The notes under the pieces were generated by a model. That model was not told the DNA's origin, searched no databases, and saw only the letters and a list, made by a program, of their open reading frames with translations. DNA of 64,000 nucleotides from Azolla caroliniana (lineage: Eukaryota > Polypodiophyta). Within the stretch, counting starts at the first letter, position 1; every line of letters begins with the position of its first letter. The stretch is taken from NCBI GenBank assembly GCA_043228905.1, contig JBHGNT010000016.1:18724001-18788000 (forward strand). The letters are read 5' to 3'. Shown here one piece after another: positions 11,058 through 20,536 of the stretch. The translations under genes and the position numbers were made by a program.

Positions 11058-11522
11058 ATTAGAGATTAGGTACTAAAGTAAGCATAAAATAAGGATATAT
11101 CAATGATAGATCTAGAAAGAATAGAGAGAAAAGAGAGAAAGAAGGGTGCCGATCCACCCGACCACCCCCGAGCGAAGGGATCGAGACGGACTCGAGCCTC
11201 GATCGGCGTCCCATACCACCGCCTTGGCGTCGAGTCGTACCTGGATGATAGCGCGCTTGCTACAAGAGTCGTTCCACTCACGGACAGAGTCTCGACGTAG
11301 TCAATGCATGATGAAATGAGGGTAGCTAGGCCTCTTATTTATAGTAATTCTCAAGGCCCCCAGCCATGTTCACACTTGGCCTCATGGGTTGTCTCAATCC
11401 CGAGGATTAAAAGTAATCCTCCCCTTCTTTAGACTCTTTGTTTAACCCTCACACTTATCCACGTGTATAGAATACTACGACAATTCTCACCACGGGATAT
11501 TATATGGTCATGCCCGTAACAC
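11058..11522 (-). mobile_element. gypsy-1 5' LTR, complete, minus orientation
   Basis: About 465 bp, TGTTACGG at 11522 running down to the primer site. It is the 5' LTR of copy 2. Its outer edge cuts into a minus-strand copia gag, so this element inserted into an older copia-C copy. Confidence 0.92.
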
Positions 11523-12172
11523 TTTCCATAGTAGAAGCAAGTGGGCCTCCCCCTTGACTTTGACCTCGTCCCCAATTTTGTCCCGGTTATGGGGACTCCG
11601 ATTCTGGCCTCTTCCCCGGTTATTGTCGTCTTCTGTAACCAAAACCTTCGGATCGTTTCCGGATTCCCAGTCCTTCTGGCGTTGTCCAAAGTGACAACTA
11701 GCATCTCCCAACTATCCGGGAGGGAACCGAGGAGCAGCAACGTGAGTACCTCATCGGCTAGAGGTAATTCCAACGAGGTTGTTTGGTTTATAAGCCCATG
11801 GAAGGCATTCATGTGCTCCGCCATACTGGAGCCGTCTTGATATCTGAGTCTCACCAGCTTTCGGAATACCGAAACTTGATTTACGACATTCTTGTTCTGA
11901 ATCATGATGCATATGTTCTCTCAAAGTTCGTGATCCTTCTTCTCCTCATTGAAGTTGTTGTACAAGATCATGTCGATAAAGGATTGGATGTAGATTGTTG
12001 TCTTCATGTGCATTATCTCCCAAGTTGGAGCATCTATTTTGTCTGGTCTTGCATATCTAATTTGTACCGGTAGCCAGAGATATTTGACCACCAACATGTC
12101 CCTCATCTTCGACTTCCATATTGGGTAGTTGGCACCGGTGAGCTTGAACATGTTGCAGAATGGATCTTCCAT
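11523..12172 (-). pseudogene. copia-C gag, 5' part, interrupted by gypsy-1
   Basis: Homologous to the gag at 38189 onward (MFKLTG.NY..WKSKMRDMLVVK). Start near 12172. A frameshift near 11910-11930 separates the first 83 codons from the next stretch (QNKNVVNQVSVFRKLVRLRYQDGSS). It ends inside the zinc-knuckle region (CFYYGK), where the second Cys is already Tyr and the gypsy-1 LTR begins. The rest of this element is not in the window. Confidence 0.85.
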
Positions 12173-12239
12173 ATTCTTTTTTTTTTTTTTTTGCCAAAAA
12201 AAGATACTACATTAGTATTAGAAAACCGCCATAAGGCTA

Positions 12240-12834
12240 AACATACAAGCTATACCGATCCCTTATATTTTTCTCCAGATTGATAGTAATAGTGCTCGGC
12301 CACAACCGAGTCTCAAACACACGATGGAAGAAATAAACAAAAAGTAGCAATGCACTTGACAAGATAGAAGAGACGACACCATATGTTATCGTGGAAAACC
12401 CTAATTGGGAAAAAACCACGGGAGTTCTCTAACTCCAAACAGGATCACTATAGAGGAGGGGTACGAACAATGTGTTTCAGAGTAAACAACCTCAAGCTCT
12501 GTCTTCGCCAATAGGCGGTTACAATAGAAACTGCTTTCTATCTATCTATCTATCTATCTCTCTATACAACACACACACAATAATAATACCAACAACTCAT
12601 TGGACATAGTTGCCCTAGTTATATTTATACTCATATAACTTTAGGACTATTTACAAGTGTGACCTCAACGGTCACGTTCGAACATATTTACTAATATGTT
12701 CCTATTTGCTGGTTCATACCGGATCCGACATGACTCCTTCTAGGTCCATCCGATCCAGTTTCTGGATCACTCCGATCTGCTTCGTTCTTCTCCGGCTTCC
12801 CCGATCCCCATCCGGAGGGACCGATATCTTAACA
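12240..12834 (-). mobile_element. copia-C family 5' LTR, minus orientation, degraded
   Basis: Reverse strand begins TGTTAAGATATCGGTCCCTCCGGATGG at 12834 and shares ...CTCGGTTGTGGCCGAG near its end with the LTRs at 37420-38159 and 31826-32359. It includes a TCTA microsatellite (about 12536-12558). The primer site expected between LTR and gag is replaced by an A-rich tract (about 12177-12195), so the inner LTR edge is uncertain. Confidence 0.75.
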
Positions 12835-13168
12835 ATGTGGACCTCATGTCTGAACCTAGGCCTTATGTTACCTTTCCCCCCCTAATACCCTCGCCAGTCA
12901 TGGAGCAAACCCCATTCTTGTCATCTCACTTTCTATGTAACGTCCCTTCCGTGGAACCTTCCTTCGCTCTTCCCTGCCTCGCTATCAAATTTTCCCTGGC
13001 CCAGACCTTTTTGCTCACCTTGTCACGAACATCTCTTCTCGTCGTGCCCAAGGACTATTCATTCCGATTTTTCGATTGTTTTTTATTATCATAAAAGGAA
13101 TGTGTTGGGGAGATTTGTTCCTATTTTCGGTCATCGTATTGTGGGCATTTATCCTAAACATATGATTG
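12835..13168. other. Flanking DNA without recognisable gene
   Basis: It holds an 85-codon open frame (12837-13094) with no recognisable motif. It is the older host sequence into which copia-A inserted. I see nothing else in it. Confidence 0.5.
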
Positions 13169-13173
13169 TCTTA
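13169..13173 (+). repeat. Target duplication TCTTA, left of copia-A
   Basis: Identical to 22844-22848, immediately outside the TG...CA termini of the two copia-A LTRs. The pre-insertion site can therefore be read as continuous from 13173 to 22849. Confidence 0.95.
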
Positions 13174-13550
13174 TGTTGAGAATCAAGCTCAACTTGGTCT
13201 ATTGTGTGAACTCACCTTGAGAGTGAATAGACACTCTAACGGTCAAGAGTCACCATTATGTCACCACTTTATATTCTTGCATTTAGTATGAGTCATAGAG
13301 TCATATTCTATGACACATAACTTATGAGCTTTCACATTCCCCATGCTCCATGAGTCTTGTAGTTAATGAAGAGAGAGGGTGACTATATAAAGCACCCTCG
13401 TCCCACCTTGTATAATGTTGAGTCTTTCTCCTTTGTTAATATACTTTACCTTGCGTATTCTCTGTGTCTTACTCCTTGTCTCTCTCTCATACACACACAC
13501 ACAACTCATATCTATTCAGCTGCACAGATTCCATCTCTTGATTCTTTACA
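13174..13550 (+). repeat. copia-A 5' LTR
   Basis: TGTTGAGAATC...CTTTACA. TATA box ctatataa near 13383-13390. A CA microsatellite lies near the end. Differences from the 3' LTR are few (the 3' copy has tatgtaa at the TATA position and an expanded CACA/CTCT tract), so the insertion is moderately young. Confidence 0.95.
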
Positions 13551-13562
13551 TGGTATTAGGGC
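13551..13562 (+). other. copia-A primer-binding site
   Basis: TGGTATTAGGGC directly follows the LTR. It matches the initiator tRNA-Met type TGGTATCAGAGC with two changes. Confidence 0.8.
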
Positions 13563-13700
13563 GACTTGGTAGCTCGATCTAGCCCATCCGCGTGCGCTGC
13601 GTCCTACGCCGACGACCGAGAACCGGCTCATTGCCATCGTAGCTTCGCTACATAGATCACATTCAAAGAGAGAAGGAGGAGAAGAAGAAGAATCGACATA

Positions 13701-14700
13701 ATGAATACTCAAATGGGGAGCGCTCTCCCTATCGAGAAGTTGGATAGAAACAACTTCGCATCTTGGGAGTACAAGATGCACCAATACCTTGTCGGACAAG
13801 GCTATTGGAGCTACATCAAAGGAGCACACGAAGACTGACCCATTGAAACAGCTCCCGGATACGCGACATGGGAGCAAGCCGCAAGCCGCGTGATGTATTG
13901 CTTGGTGACATGTGTTCACGATCACATGCTTGGCTACATTCGCAAAACCAAGACGCCGAAGGGGGCATGGGAAAATCTACGAAAGATTTTCGCGGCGAAC
14001 ACAACCGCAAGAAGGCTTCAACTCCGCCAAGAGTTGAACAACATTCAACAAAGGGACATGTCCATCGCGACATACACCTTGAAGATCAAGGAGCTTTACG
14101 ACTCGCTCGGCTCGATAAGCATAAATATCGATGATGATGAGATGGTGCAAATATGCCTCAGCGGCCTCGCACCACGGTTCGGCGCGAGGCGAACCGCCGT
14201 TCTAACAAGGGAGAAATCTCCCTCCTTCTTCGAGCTCCAATCAATGCTATTGATCGAAGAAAACCACATGTGTACAAGGAGCAATGAGTCGGAAGCCCAC
14301 ATGCTCTACACGCACTCGAACGGAGGAAGAGGACGCGGACGACCGAGAGGCCGATTCGGCCAAGGACAAGGCGGACGAGGTCCGACCTACGACAACAACT
14401 CCCAATTTTGGCCACAAAACGGACGCCAAGGAGGAACCTTCACAAGAAGGGGGAGCTTCCACTCCTGCCCGAGCCATCAAAACGCAACCGAATGCGGATA
14501 TTGCGGAAAGCTCGGCCACCACGAAGAAGAGTGCCGAAAGAAGATGTGTGAATCGGCTTCCACAAGCCGACAACTCACGAATTACGCACACAATTCTGAC
14601 TACGAAGAGTATAGCAGAATGTATGGGCACAACTCCAACTATGAAGATCGTGGCGGAATGTATGCACAAAACTCCGACCGTGGCGGAATATTCATGATGA
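13701..14700 (+). pseudogene. copia-A gag
   Basis: ATG at 13701 (MNTQMGSALPIEKLDRNNF). An in-frame TGA at 13836-13838 breaks the N-terminal part, after which the frame is open through 15095. Features: UBN2/gag-like WEYKM...WEQAASRVMYCLVTCVHDHMLG, an Arg/Gly-rich stretch (GGRGRGRPRGRFGQGQGG), and a CCHC knuckle CGYCGKLGHHEEEC near 14493-14535 for RNA binding. Confidence 0.9.
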
Positions 14701-14739
14701 AACATAGAGCAAACTCTATGTCGGCCTCAACCTCAACTA

Positions 14740-15310
14740 GTGCCCTCAATCCGGAGGACGTATGGTTTGTTGACTCCGGAGCCTCAAACCATATGACATC
14801 TCATAAAGAATGGTTTCTTGAACTTCGAGAGCCGGAGCGACCCGGTTATGTCGAAACTGGAGATGACACTACGCACCCGATTCGGCACATCGACAATGTT
14901 CCATTCGGGGAAAGAGGTAAGCAAACATACATTAAAAATGTCTTGCATGTTCCTACGTCTCGGTCGGCCAAATGGTTGAGCAAGGGATGCAAGTACGATT
15001 TGACCAAGAAGGGTGCTTCATCGAAAAAGAGGGCCGAATCATCGCGCATGGAAGAAGAGAGGGCCGGATGTTCATTCTCGATTCACATGAGATGAAATCC
15101 GCCATGTTCGCAAAAAGCATGAAAGCCGACTTTGACATAGAGCTATGGCACAAGCGAATCGGCTATATCAATCTCAACAAACTCAAAGCAATGAAATCGA
15201 AAGGAGTCGTCATCGGAATGCCGGCATTCAAAGAGAAGGAGATTGAGGTGTATGCGAAGCGTGCCAATTCGGCAAGCAACACCAACACCCATTCCCAAAA
15301 GGGGGGAACG
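14740..15310 (+). pseudogene. copia-A protease and pre-integrase region
   Basis: Retropepsin motif VWFVDSGASNHMTSH at about 14758. A frameshift near 14970 moves the reading to another frame, which carries the GAG-pre-integrase motif (IELWHKRIGYINLNKLK) to 15313. The integrase zinc-binding cysteines downstream are disrupted by a further frameshift around 15260. Confidence 0.85.
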
Positions 15311-16302
15311 TGAGCAAAGGTCTACTCGAAGTAGTCCATTCCGACCTATGGGGATCGGCGTAGACGACTACATTCAGCGGATGCCAATATTACGTGCTCT
15401 TCATCGACGACTTCTCCAGGCACATGTGGCTCTATCCGATGTGGCAAAATAGCGAAGTGTTCGGACACTTCCAAAGGTTTAAAAACGAAGTCGAAAAGGC
15501 CACTGGTCGTCATGTACGATGCCTTCGATCAAATGGCGGCAAGGAGTACTTCTCGGATGATTTCACGACGTATCTTCGAAAGGAAGGAATTCGGCGAGAA
15601 TTCACTTGCCGACACACTCCGCAACAAAACGGAGTAGCCAAGCGCAAAAATCGGCATATCCTCGAAGTAGCGCGGGCCATGATGAACGAGAAGCATATGC
15701 CCAAGTCATATTGGGCCAAAGCTGCAAATACAGTCGTCTACCTAATGAACCGGTGCACAACATCCGGAGTGCACGAGGTCACTCTGCACGAAAAATACTT
15801 CTGAAAGAAGCCGGACTTATCGCACACCCGGATATTCAGCGCGATATCGTACGTGCACATCCCTGACGAGAAGCGTCAAAAGCTTGACCCAAAGTCGGAG
15901 AAATGTATCCTCATAGCATACTCACTATAGCAAAAGGGGTACAAGTGCTACAACCCCTCAACTCGAAAATCTCGAGTAAGTCGAGATGTCGTTTTTGACG
16001 AGTCTGCATCCTGGTACGCACTAGAGACAACTTCGACTCCGACTTCGCTCAACCCGGAATTCGCCGAACAAGAGATAGAGGATGAAGATCGCCTTACGCG
16101 CATGTTCAAAGAAAGTCCGATCACGACCCGACTGAGCGGACCACAAGAGCCTTTGAGCAATCAAAGCACATCACGGCCTAGCCCGAAGATGGACAAAGGC
16201 AAGGCGAAAATGTCGGAATACGAAGACGATTGCTTCGATGACGATGAGTCAACTCACTCATTAGAGTTCGGCGGCTTCGATGTACCAATCGGAGCTAAGA
16301 AA
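15311..16302 (+). pseudogene. copia-A integrase and linker, split by gypsy-2
   Basis: Integrase core: VLFIDDFSRHMWLYP (first Asp block), RSNGGKEY (second block, usually DNGGEF, so the catalytic Asp is Asn here) and TPQQNGVAKRKN (usual Glu replaced by Lys). Stops at 15802-15804 and about 15927. A Ser/Asp-rich linker follows to 16302 where gypsy-2 starts. With two catalytic positions changed, this integrase would not work. Confidence 0.88.
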
Positions 16303-16307
16303 GCCCT
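16303..16307 (+). repeat. Target duplication GCCCT, left of gypsy-2
   Basis: Same five bases at 20532-20536. They sit just outside the TG start of the first and the CA end of the second gypsy-2 LTR. Confidence 0.93.
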
Positions 16308-16734
16308 TGCCATATCACAAGGCTCGAACCCATGACCTTATGCTACATGGGTCGAGCTCTTGACCATTAGATTATACATTGTAATACGTAGAATATTATT
16401 TTCATTTATATTTTATTATAGAAAATTGATGTATATTCCAGATTTCTCTGAAACATTCTAGAAACTTAAGGAGTATTCCTTAGAACACTATAAAAGGAGG
16501 CACAAGGCATTATTTCGAACCAAATCGGTTCAACGCTAGTCTTAAGCCTCCTAGTTACTGTACATTTTCTTCACATAATATATATCTTTTCTTATCATCA
16601 CTCTCTCTCTCTCTCGATCTCTCTCTCCCTCCCACTCACTCACTCTTTCCTTCTCTCGAGAGTTCTTCACCTCTCTTAGTACTAATTCTTCTTTTAGTAC
16701 TAAGTCCTTCTCTATCTTAGTACTGTTCCTGACA
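16308..16734 (+). repeat. gypsy-2 5' LTR
   Basis: TGCCATATCACAAGGCTCG...GTTCCTGACA. TATA box TATAAAAGG near 16489. CT-rich microsatellite near 16600-16650. Paired short motifs TTAGTACTAA/TTAGTACT recur near the end. The first 15 bases differ slightly from the 3' LTR start (TGTCATGATATGG). Confidence 0.93.
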
Positions 16735-16807
16735 GTTTGAACCGATTTGCCTACCTTCTGTCTCTCTCATTTCCTACTAATCTCTTATTCCTCTTTTCTT
16801 TCATCCC

Positions 16808-16990
16808 ATGGCCACTGTTAGCGCTGAAGAATATCAATCTGTTTTCTCGGAATTTCAATGCTTGAAAGAGAAGTTCCATGCTTTGGAACAAGAAAACCAA
16901 CGGTTGCTGGGGGATCTTCAGCAAATCTCCTTAGAAAAACAGCAAACGCAACAACAACATGGGGAACTTGCGTTACGCGTGCAACAACTG
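16808..16990 (+). pseudogene. gypsy-2 gag remnant (coiled-coil N-terminus)
   Basis: ATG at 16808. About 60 codons rich in Gln, Glu and Leu (CLKEKFHALEQENQRLLGDL...) that look like a coiled coil. Near 16990 the frame passes into a piece that belongs just upstream of RT (MATISLRQLRKEGHKEEMF in another frame). Capsid, zinc knuckle and protease are all missing, so an internal deletion has joined gag start to pol. Confidence 0.8.
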
Positions 16991-16996
16991 AGAAGA

Positions 16997-18861
16997 TGGC
17001 AACCATTTCGCTACGTCAGTTGCGTAAAGAAGGGCACAAGGAGGAAATGTTCCTCTTTGCAATATCAGTAAACCCCTCCAGCACCACTAAAGAAGAATCC
17101 ACCGTTCAACTTCCCGAGAAGTATCGTCATTACGCCGATGTGTTTGATAAAGTACAAGCCAACACACTTCCTCATCATCGACCGTACGATTGCCCCATCG
17201 ATTTACAACCGGGAAAAGAGCCGCCATGGGGACCGATCTACAATTTGTCACCAACCGAGCTGGAAGTCCTTCGGGCCTATATAGAGGAGAATTTGGAAAA
17301 TGGTTTCATTCGGCATTCGAAATCTCCAGCGGGCGCACCCATTTTCTTCGTCAAGAAAAAGGATGGATCGCTTTGTCTCGTTGTAGATTACCGTGGCCTG
17401 AATAAGGTTACAATCAGGAATAGGTATGCTCTTCCCCTTATCTCAAGTCTTTTAGAACGGATCAATGGTGCCATGTTCTTCACGAAGATCGACTTACGGG
17501 GAGCATATAACCTTGTACGGATTCGACCAGGAGACGAATGGAAGACCGCGTTTCGCACCAGATATGGGCACTTCGAGTATACGGTCATGCCGTTCGGCCT
17601 CACTAATGCACCGGCAGTCTTCCAGCACATGGCTAATGATATATTCCGAGATCTTTTGGATGATTGTTTGATCATCTATTTGGATGATCTACTGGTTTAT
17701 TCAAAGACCCAAGAAGAACATGATTCTCATGTACTATTAGTACTAAAACGACTTCGAGAACATGATCTGTATGCAAAGCTGGAAAAATGTAGTTTCGGAT
17801 GCAACCAAGTGGAATTTCTCGGCTACATCATTTCGTCAGAAGGCATCTCCATGGACCCAACTAAGGTCAAAACGGTGGTAGAATGGCAGACTCCGCGTTC
17901 GGTGCGGGATGTGCAATGCTTCCTAGGCTTTGCCAATTTTTACCGGAAGTTCAGACAAGATTACTCAAAGATCGTTCTATCTCTCACACAACTTACCAGG
18001 AAGGGACAACCGTTCATCTGGTCTGAAGAAAGGGATGTGGATTTCGAGAGTCTTAAAAAGGCATTTACCTCGGCTCCAATTCTAGCTCATGTCGATCCGG
18101 AAAAACCATTCATTATCGAAGCTGACGCATCAGATTTTGCATTGGGGAGCATTCTGTCACAACAGGGGAATGATGAGAAGCTACATCCTGTGGCTTTTCA
18201 CTCACGCAAGTTTGACGCCGCCGAAATCAACTACGAAATTCATGATAAGGAGCTATTGGCAATAATGGATTCTTTTATGCAATGGAGGCATTTTCTAGAG
18301 GGATCCTCTCATCCGGTCACAATATTTAGTGACCACAAGAACCTTGCCTACTTTCAGGATGCTCGTGTGTTGAATCGACGTCAAGCTCGGTGGGCCCACT
18401 TCCTCACGCGTTTCGACTTCAAAATTACATATCGTCCGGGGAAGCACCAAGGGAAGGCAGATGCATTATCACGACGTTCGTATCTAGCACCCCGTCCCGG
18501 CGAGCCAACTTTTGATAAACAAAAACAAGTCATCTTGGGACCGGCACGACTACAAACAACACAGATCTTTGATATGCCCATGGATTCCCGCGTTATCGAT
18601 ACCATACGTGAAGACTTGAAGACAGATGCGTTCGCCCAAGCTATACTAGCACAAATTGATCCCTCTCGAGCATCGTGTTCACAGTCACAACCACCAGGTA
18701 CGGACTATCGGCAATTCAAATACCATGATGGATTACTCTTCTTTAAAGAACTTTTGTATGTTCCTAATGGTTCTTGCCGCCTTCAAGTAGTACAAAACTG
18801 TCATGACACATATACAGCTGGGCATTTTGGTAGTACTAAAACACTACATTTAGTACAATGA
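16997..18861 (+). CDS. gypsy-2 pol: RT and RNase H (open), integrase zinc start
   Basis: Open frame through to TGA at 18859-18861. RT motifs: [31 protein letters not shown] and catalytic IIYLDDLLVYS. RNase H: IEADASDFALGSIL, DHKNLAYF, and GKADALSRR. It ends in the first half of the integrase HHCC domain (HDTYTAGHFGSTKTLHLVQ). The deletion upstream leaves no protease to process it. Uninterrupted over about 620 codons, suggesting a fairly recent insertion. Confidence 0.93.
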
Positions 18862-19870
18862 TCATTCTGGTGGTCCTATATGCGACTATTTGTCGAGGAT
18901 TTTGTTCAGACTTGTGATACATGTTGCAGAGCGAAAATGCCAAGGCATCATCCATATGGTTTATTAGAACCATTACCAATTCCAAGCAAGCCGTGGTAGT
19001 TCATTGCTCTAGACTTCATCACAGATCTTCCAGTCTCTAAGGGGTTCAATGCGATTCTAACGGTGGTTGATCGATATATGAAGATGGCTCATTTCTTGCC
19101 ATGTACTAAGGAGATCTCCAGTGAAGACACTGCCGAAATTGTCATGCGTGAAGTATGTCGGCATCATGGACTTCCCGATAGTATCATCAGCGACCGTGGA
19201 CCCCAGTTCGTGTCAAAATTCTGAAAGCACCTTTTTAACATGCTCAAGGTCAGTTGTAACCTCTCCTCCGGCTACCACCCACAAACCGACGGCCAAGCCG
19301 AACGAACCAATCAAACGCTGGAGCAGTATCTGCGGTGCTTTCTTAGCTATCATTAGGATGACTGGGCAGATATTCTCCACTTCGCCGAATTTGCCTATAA
19401 CAACTCTATCCACGCATCCATGAAAGTTACGCCATTTTATGCTTATACGGGATGTCACCCCCGGTGCTATGTACTTGAAACCCCATAGGTGTCCACAAAT
19501 CCTTGCGCAGAGGATCGTTTGGAGAGGTTACGCAAGATACAAGCGGATTTGTCTACTCATCTCCAACAAGCTCAACAAACACACAAGGTTTATGCGGATC
19601 GTCATCGACTCCCATCTAGTTTTAACATTGGAGATCGGGTATGGCTACTCCGACGACACATCAAGACTACTCGCCCATGCGAGAAGTTGGATTATCGGCG
19701 ATTAGGTTCTTTCCGTATTATAGGAAAGATTAATGATGTCGCTTTTCGTCTTGATCTACCTCCACAACTTCGGATACATCCAGTGTTTCATAGTTCTCTC
19801 CTCGAACCCTATCAAGAGAGCACCATCCCAGGCCGTATTACACAGCCTCCATCCCCAATCGAGCTTGAAG
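18862..19870 (+). pseudogene. gypsy-2 integrase
   Basis: Continues the pol frame with stops at 18859, about 18997, about 19222, about 19354 and about 19486. Motifs: CDTCCRAK (zinc Cys pair), IALDFITDLP (Asp 1), SIISDRGPQF (Asp 2), [10 protein letters not shown] (Glu), then the open C-terminal part from 19489 with RVWLLRRHI and GSFRIIGKINDVAFRLDLP (GPF-like) and RIHPVFHSSLLEP. Confidence 0.9.
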
Positions 19871-19879
19871 ATGGACCTG

Positions 19880-20100
19880 AGTACGAGGTTGCCGCCATCC
19901 TTGATTCCAAGTTTGTTCGCAACAAGCTCTACTATCTAGTCGATTGGCTAGGATATAGTCCCAACGAGCGTACTTGGGAACCGATAGAGAATGTCACCAA
20001 TGCTCGTGCTCTTCTTGAAGACTTCCATCGTCAATATCCAGACAAACCGGGTCCTCAATCCAAAACGACTCGTTACACTCGTTGTTTTAAAGGGGGGATA
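19880..20100 (+). CDS. gypsy-2 chromodomain
   Basis: In the frame open since 19489: YEVAAILDSKFVRNKLYYLV followed by DWLGYSPNERTWEPIENV. This is a canonical chromodomain with the aromatic cage-type residues (Tyr, Trp, Trp) seen in chromoviruses. It places gypsy-2 among the plant chromoviruses. The protein ends at about 20109, in the LTR. Confidence 0.93.
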
Positions 20101-20101
20101 G

Positions 20102-20531
20102 TGTCATGATATGGCAAGACTCGAACCCATGACCTTATACTACATGGGTCGAGCTCTTGACTATTAGATTATACATTGTAATACGTAGAATATTATTTTC
20201 ATTTATGTTTTATTATAGAAAATTGATGTATATTCCAGATTTCTCTGAAACATTCTAGAAACTTAAGGAGTATTCCTTAGAACACTATAAAAGGAGGCAC
20301 AAGGCATTATTTCGAACCAAATCGGTTCAACGCCAGTCTTAAGCCTCCTAGTTACTATACATTTTCTTCACATAATATATATCTTTTCTTATCATCACTC
20401 TCTCTCTCTCTCGATCTCTCTCTCCCTCCCTCTCACTCACTCTTTCCTTCTCTTGAGAGTTCTTCACCTCTCTTAGTACTAAAACTTCTTTTAGTACTAA
20501 GTCCTTCTCTGTCTTAGTACTGTTCTTGACA
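20102..20531 (+). repeat. gypsy-2 3' LTR
   Basis: TGTCATGATATGGC...TTCTTGACA, preceded by the polypurine tract aaaggggggata. TATA box near 20285. It closely matches the 5' LTR. Confidence 0.94.
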
Positions 20532-20536
20532 GCCCT

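Larger units (their letters stand above)
16308..20531 (+). mobile_element. gypsy-2: Ty3/gypsy chromovirus nested in copia-A
   Basis: 4.2-kb element with 427- and 430-bp LTRs and GCCCT duplications. Inside are a truncated gag start, RT, RNase H, integrase and a clear chromodomain. It is short because most of gag and all of protease are deleted. Same orientation as its copia host. A related 3' end lies on the minus strand at 36081-37405. Confidence 0.95.

Noticed and set aside
1-11522. Head-to-tail dimer of an autointegrated circle
   Set aside because: Layout fits, but bodies of the two copies differ far more than their LTRs, and a gap lies between them; kept only as a weaker alternative in the findings.
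12837-13094. 85-codon frame with a hydrophobic middle
   Set aside because: No recognised domain and no second exon; probably chance.
13551-13562. Possible tRNA genes at TGGTATCAGAGC sites (13551, 33518, 38162, 11043)
   Set aside because: These are 12-base primer sites next to LTR ends; no cloverleaf-length sequence surrounds them. I found no RNA gene in the window.
14247-14705. Several 130-150-codon frames on both strands over copia-A gag
   Set aside because: Shadow frames of the low-complexity Arg/Gly and Asn-rich gag; the gag frame alone carries the knuckle.
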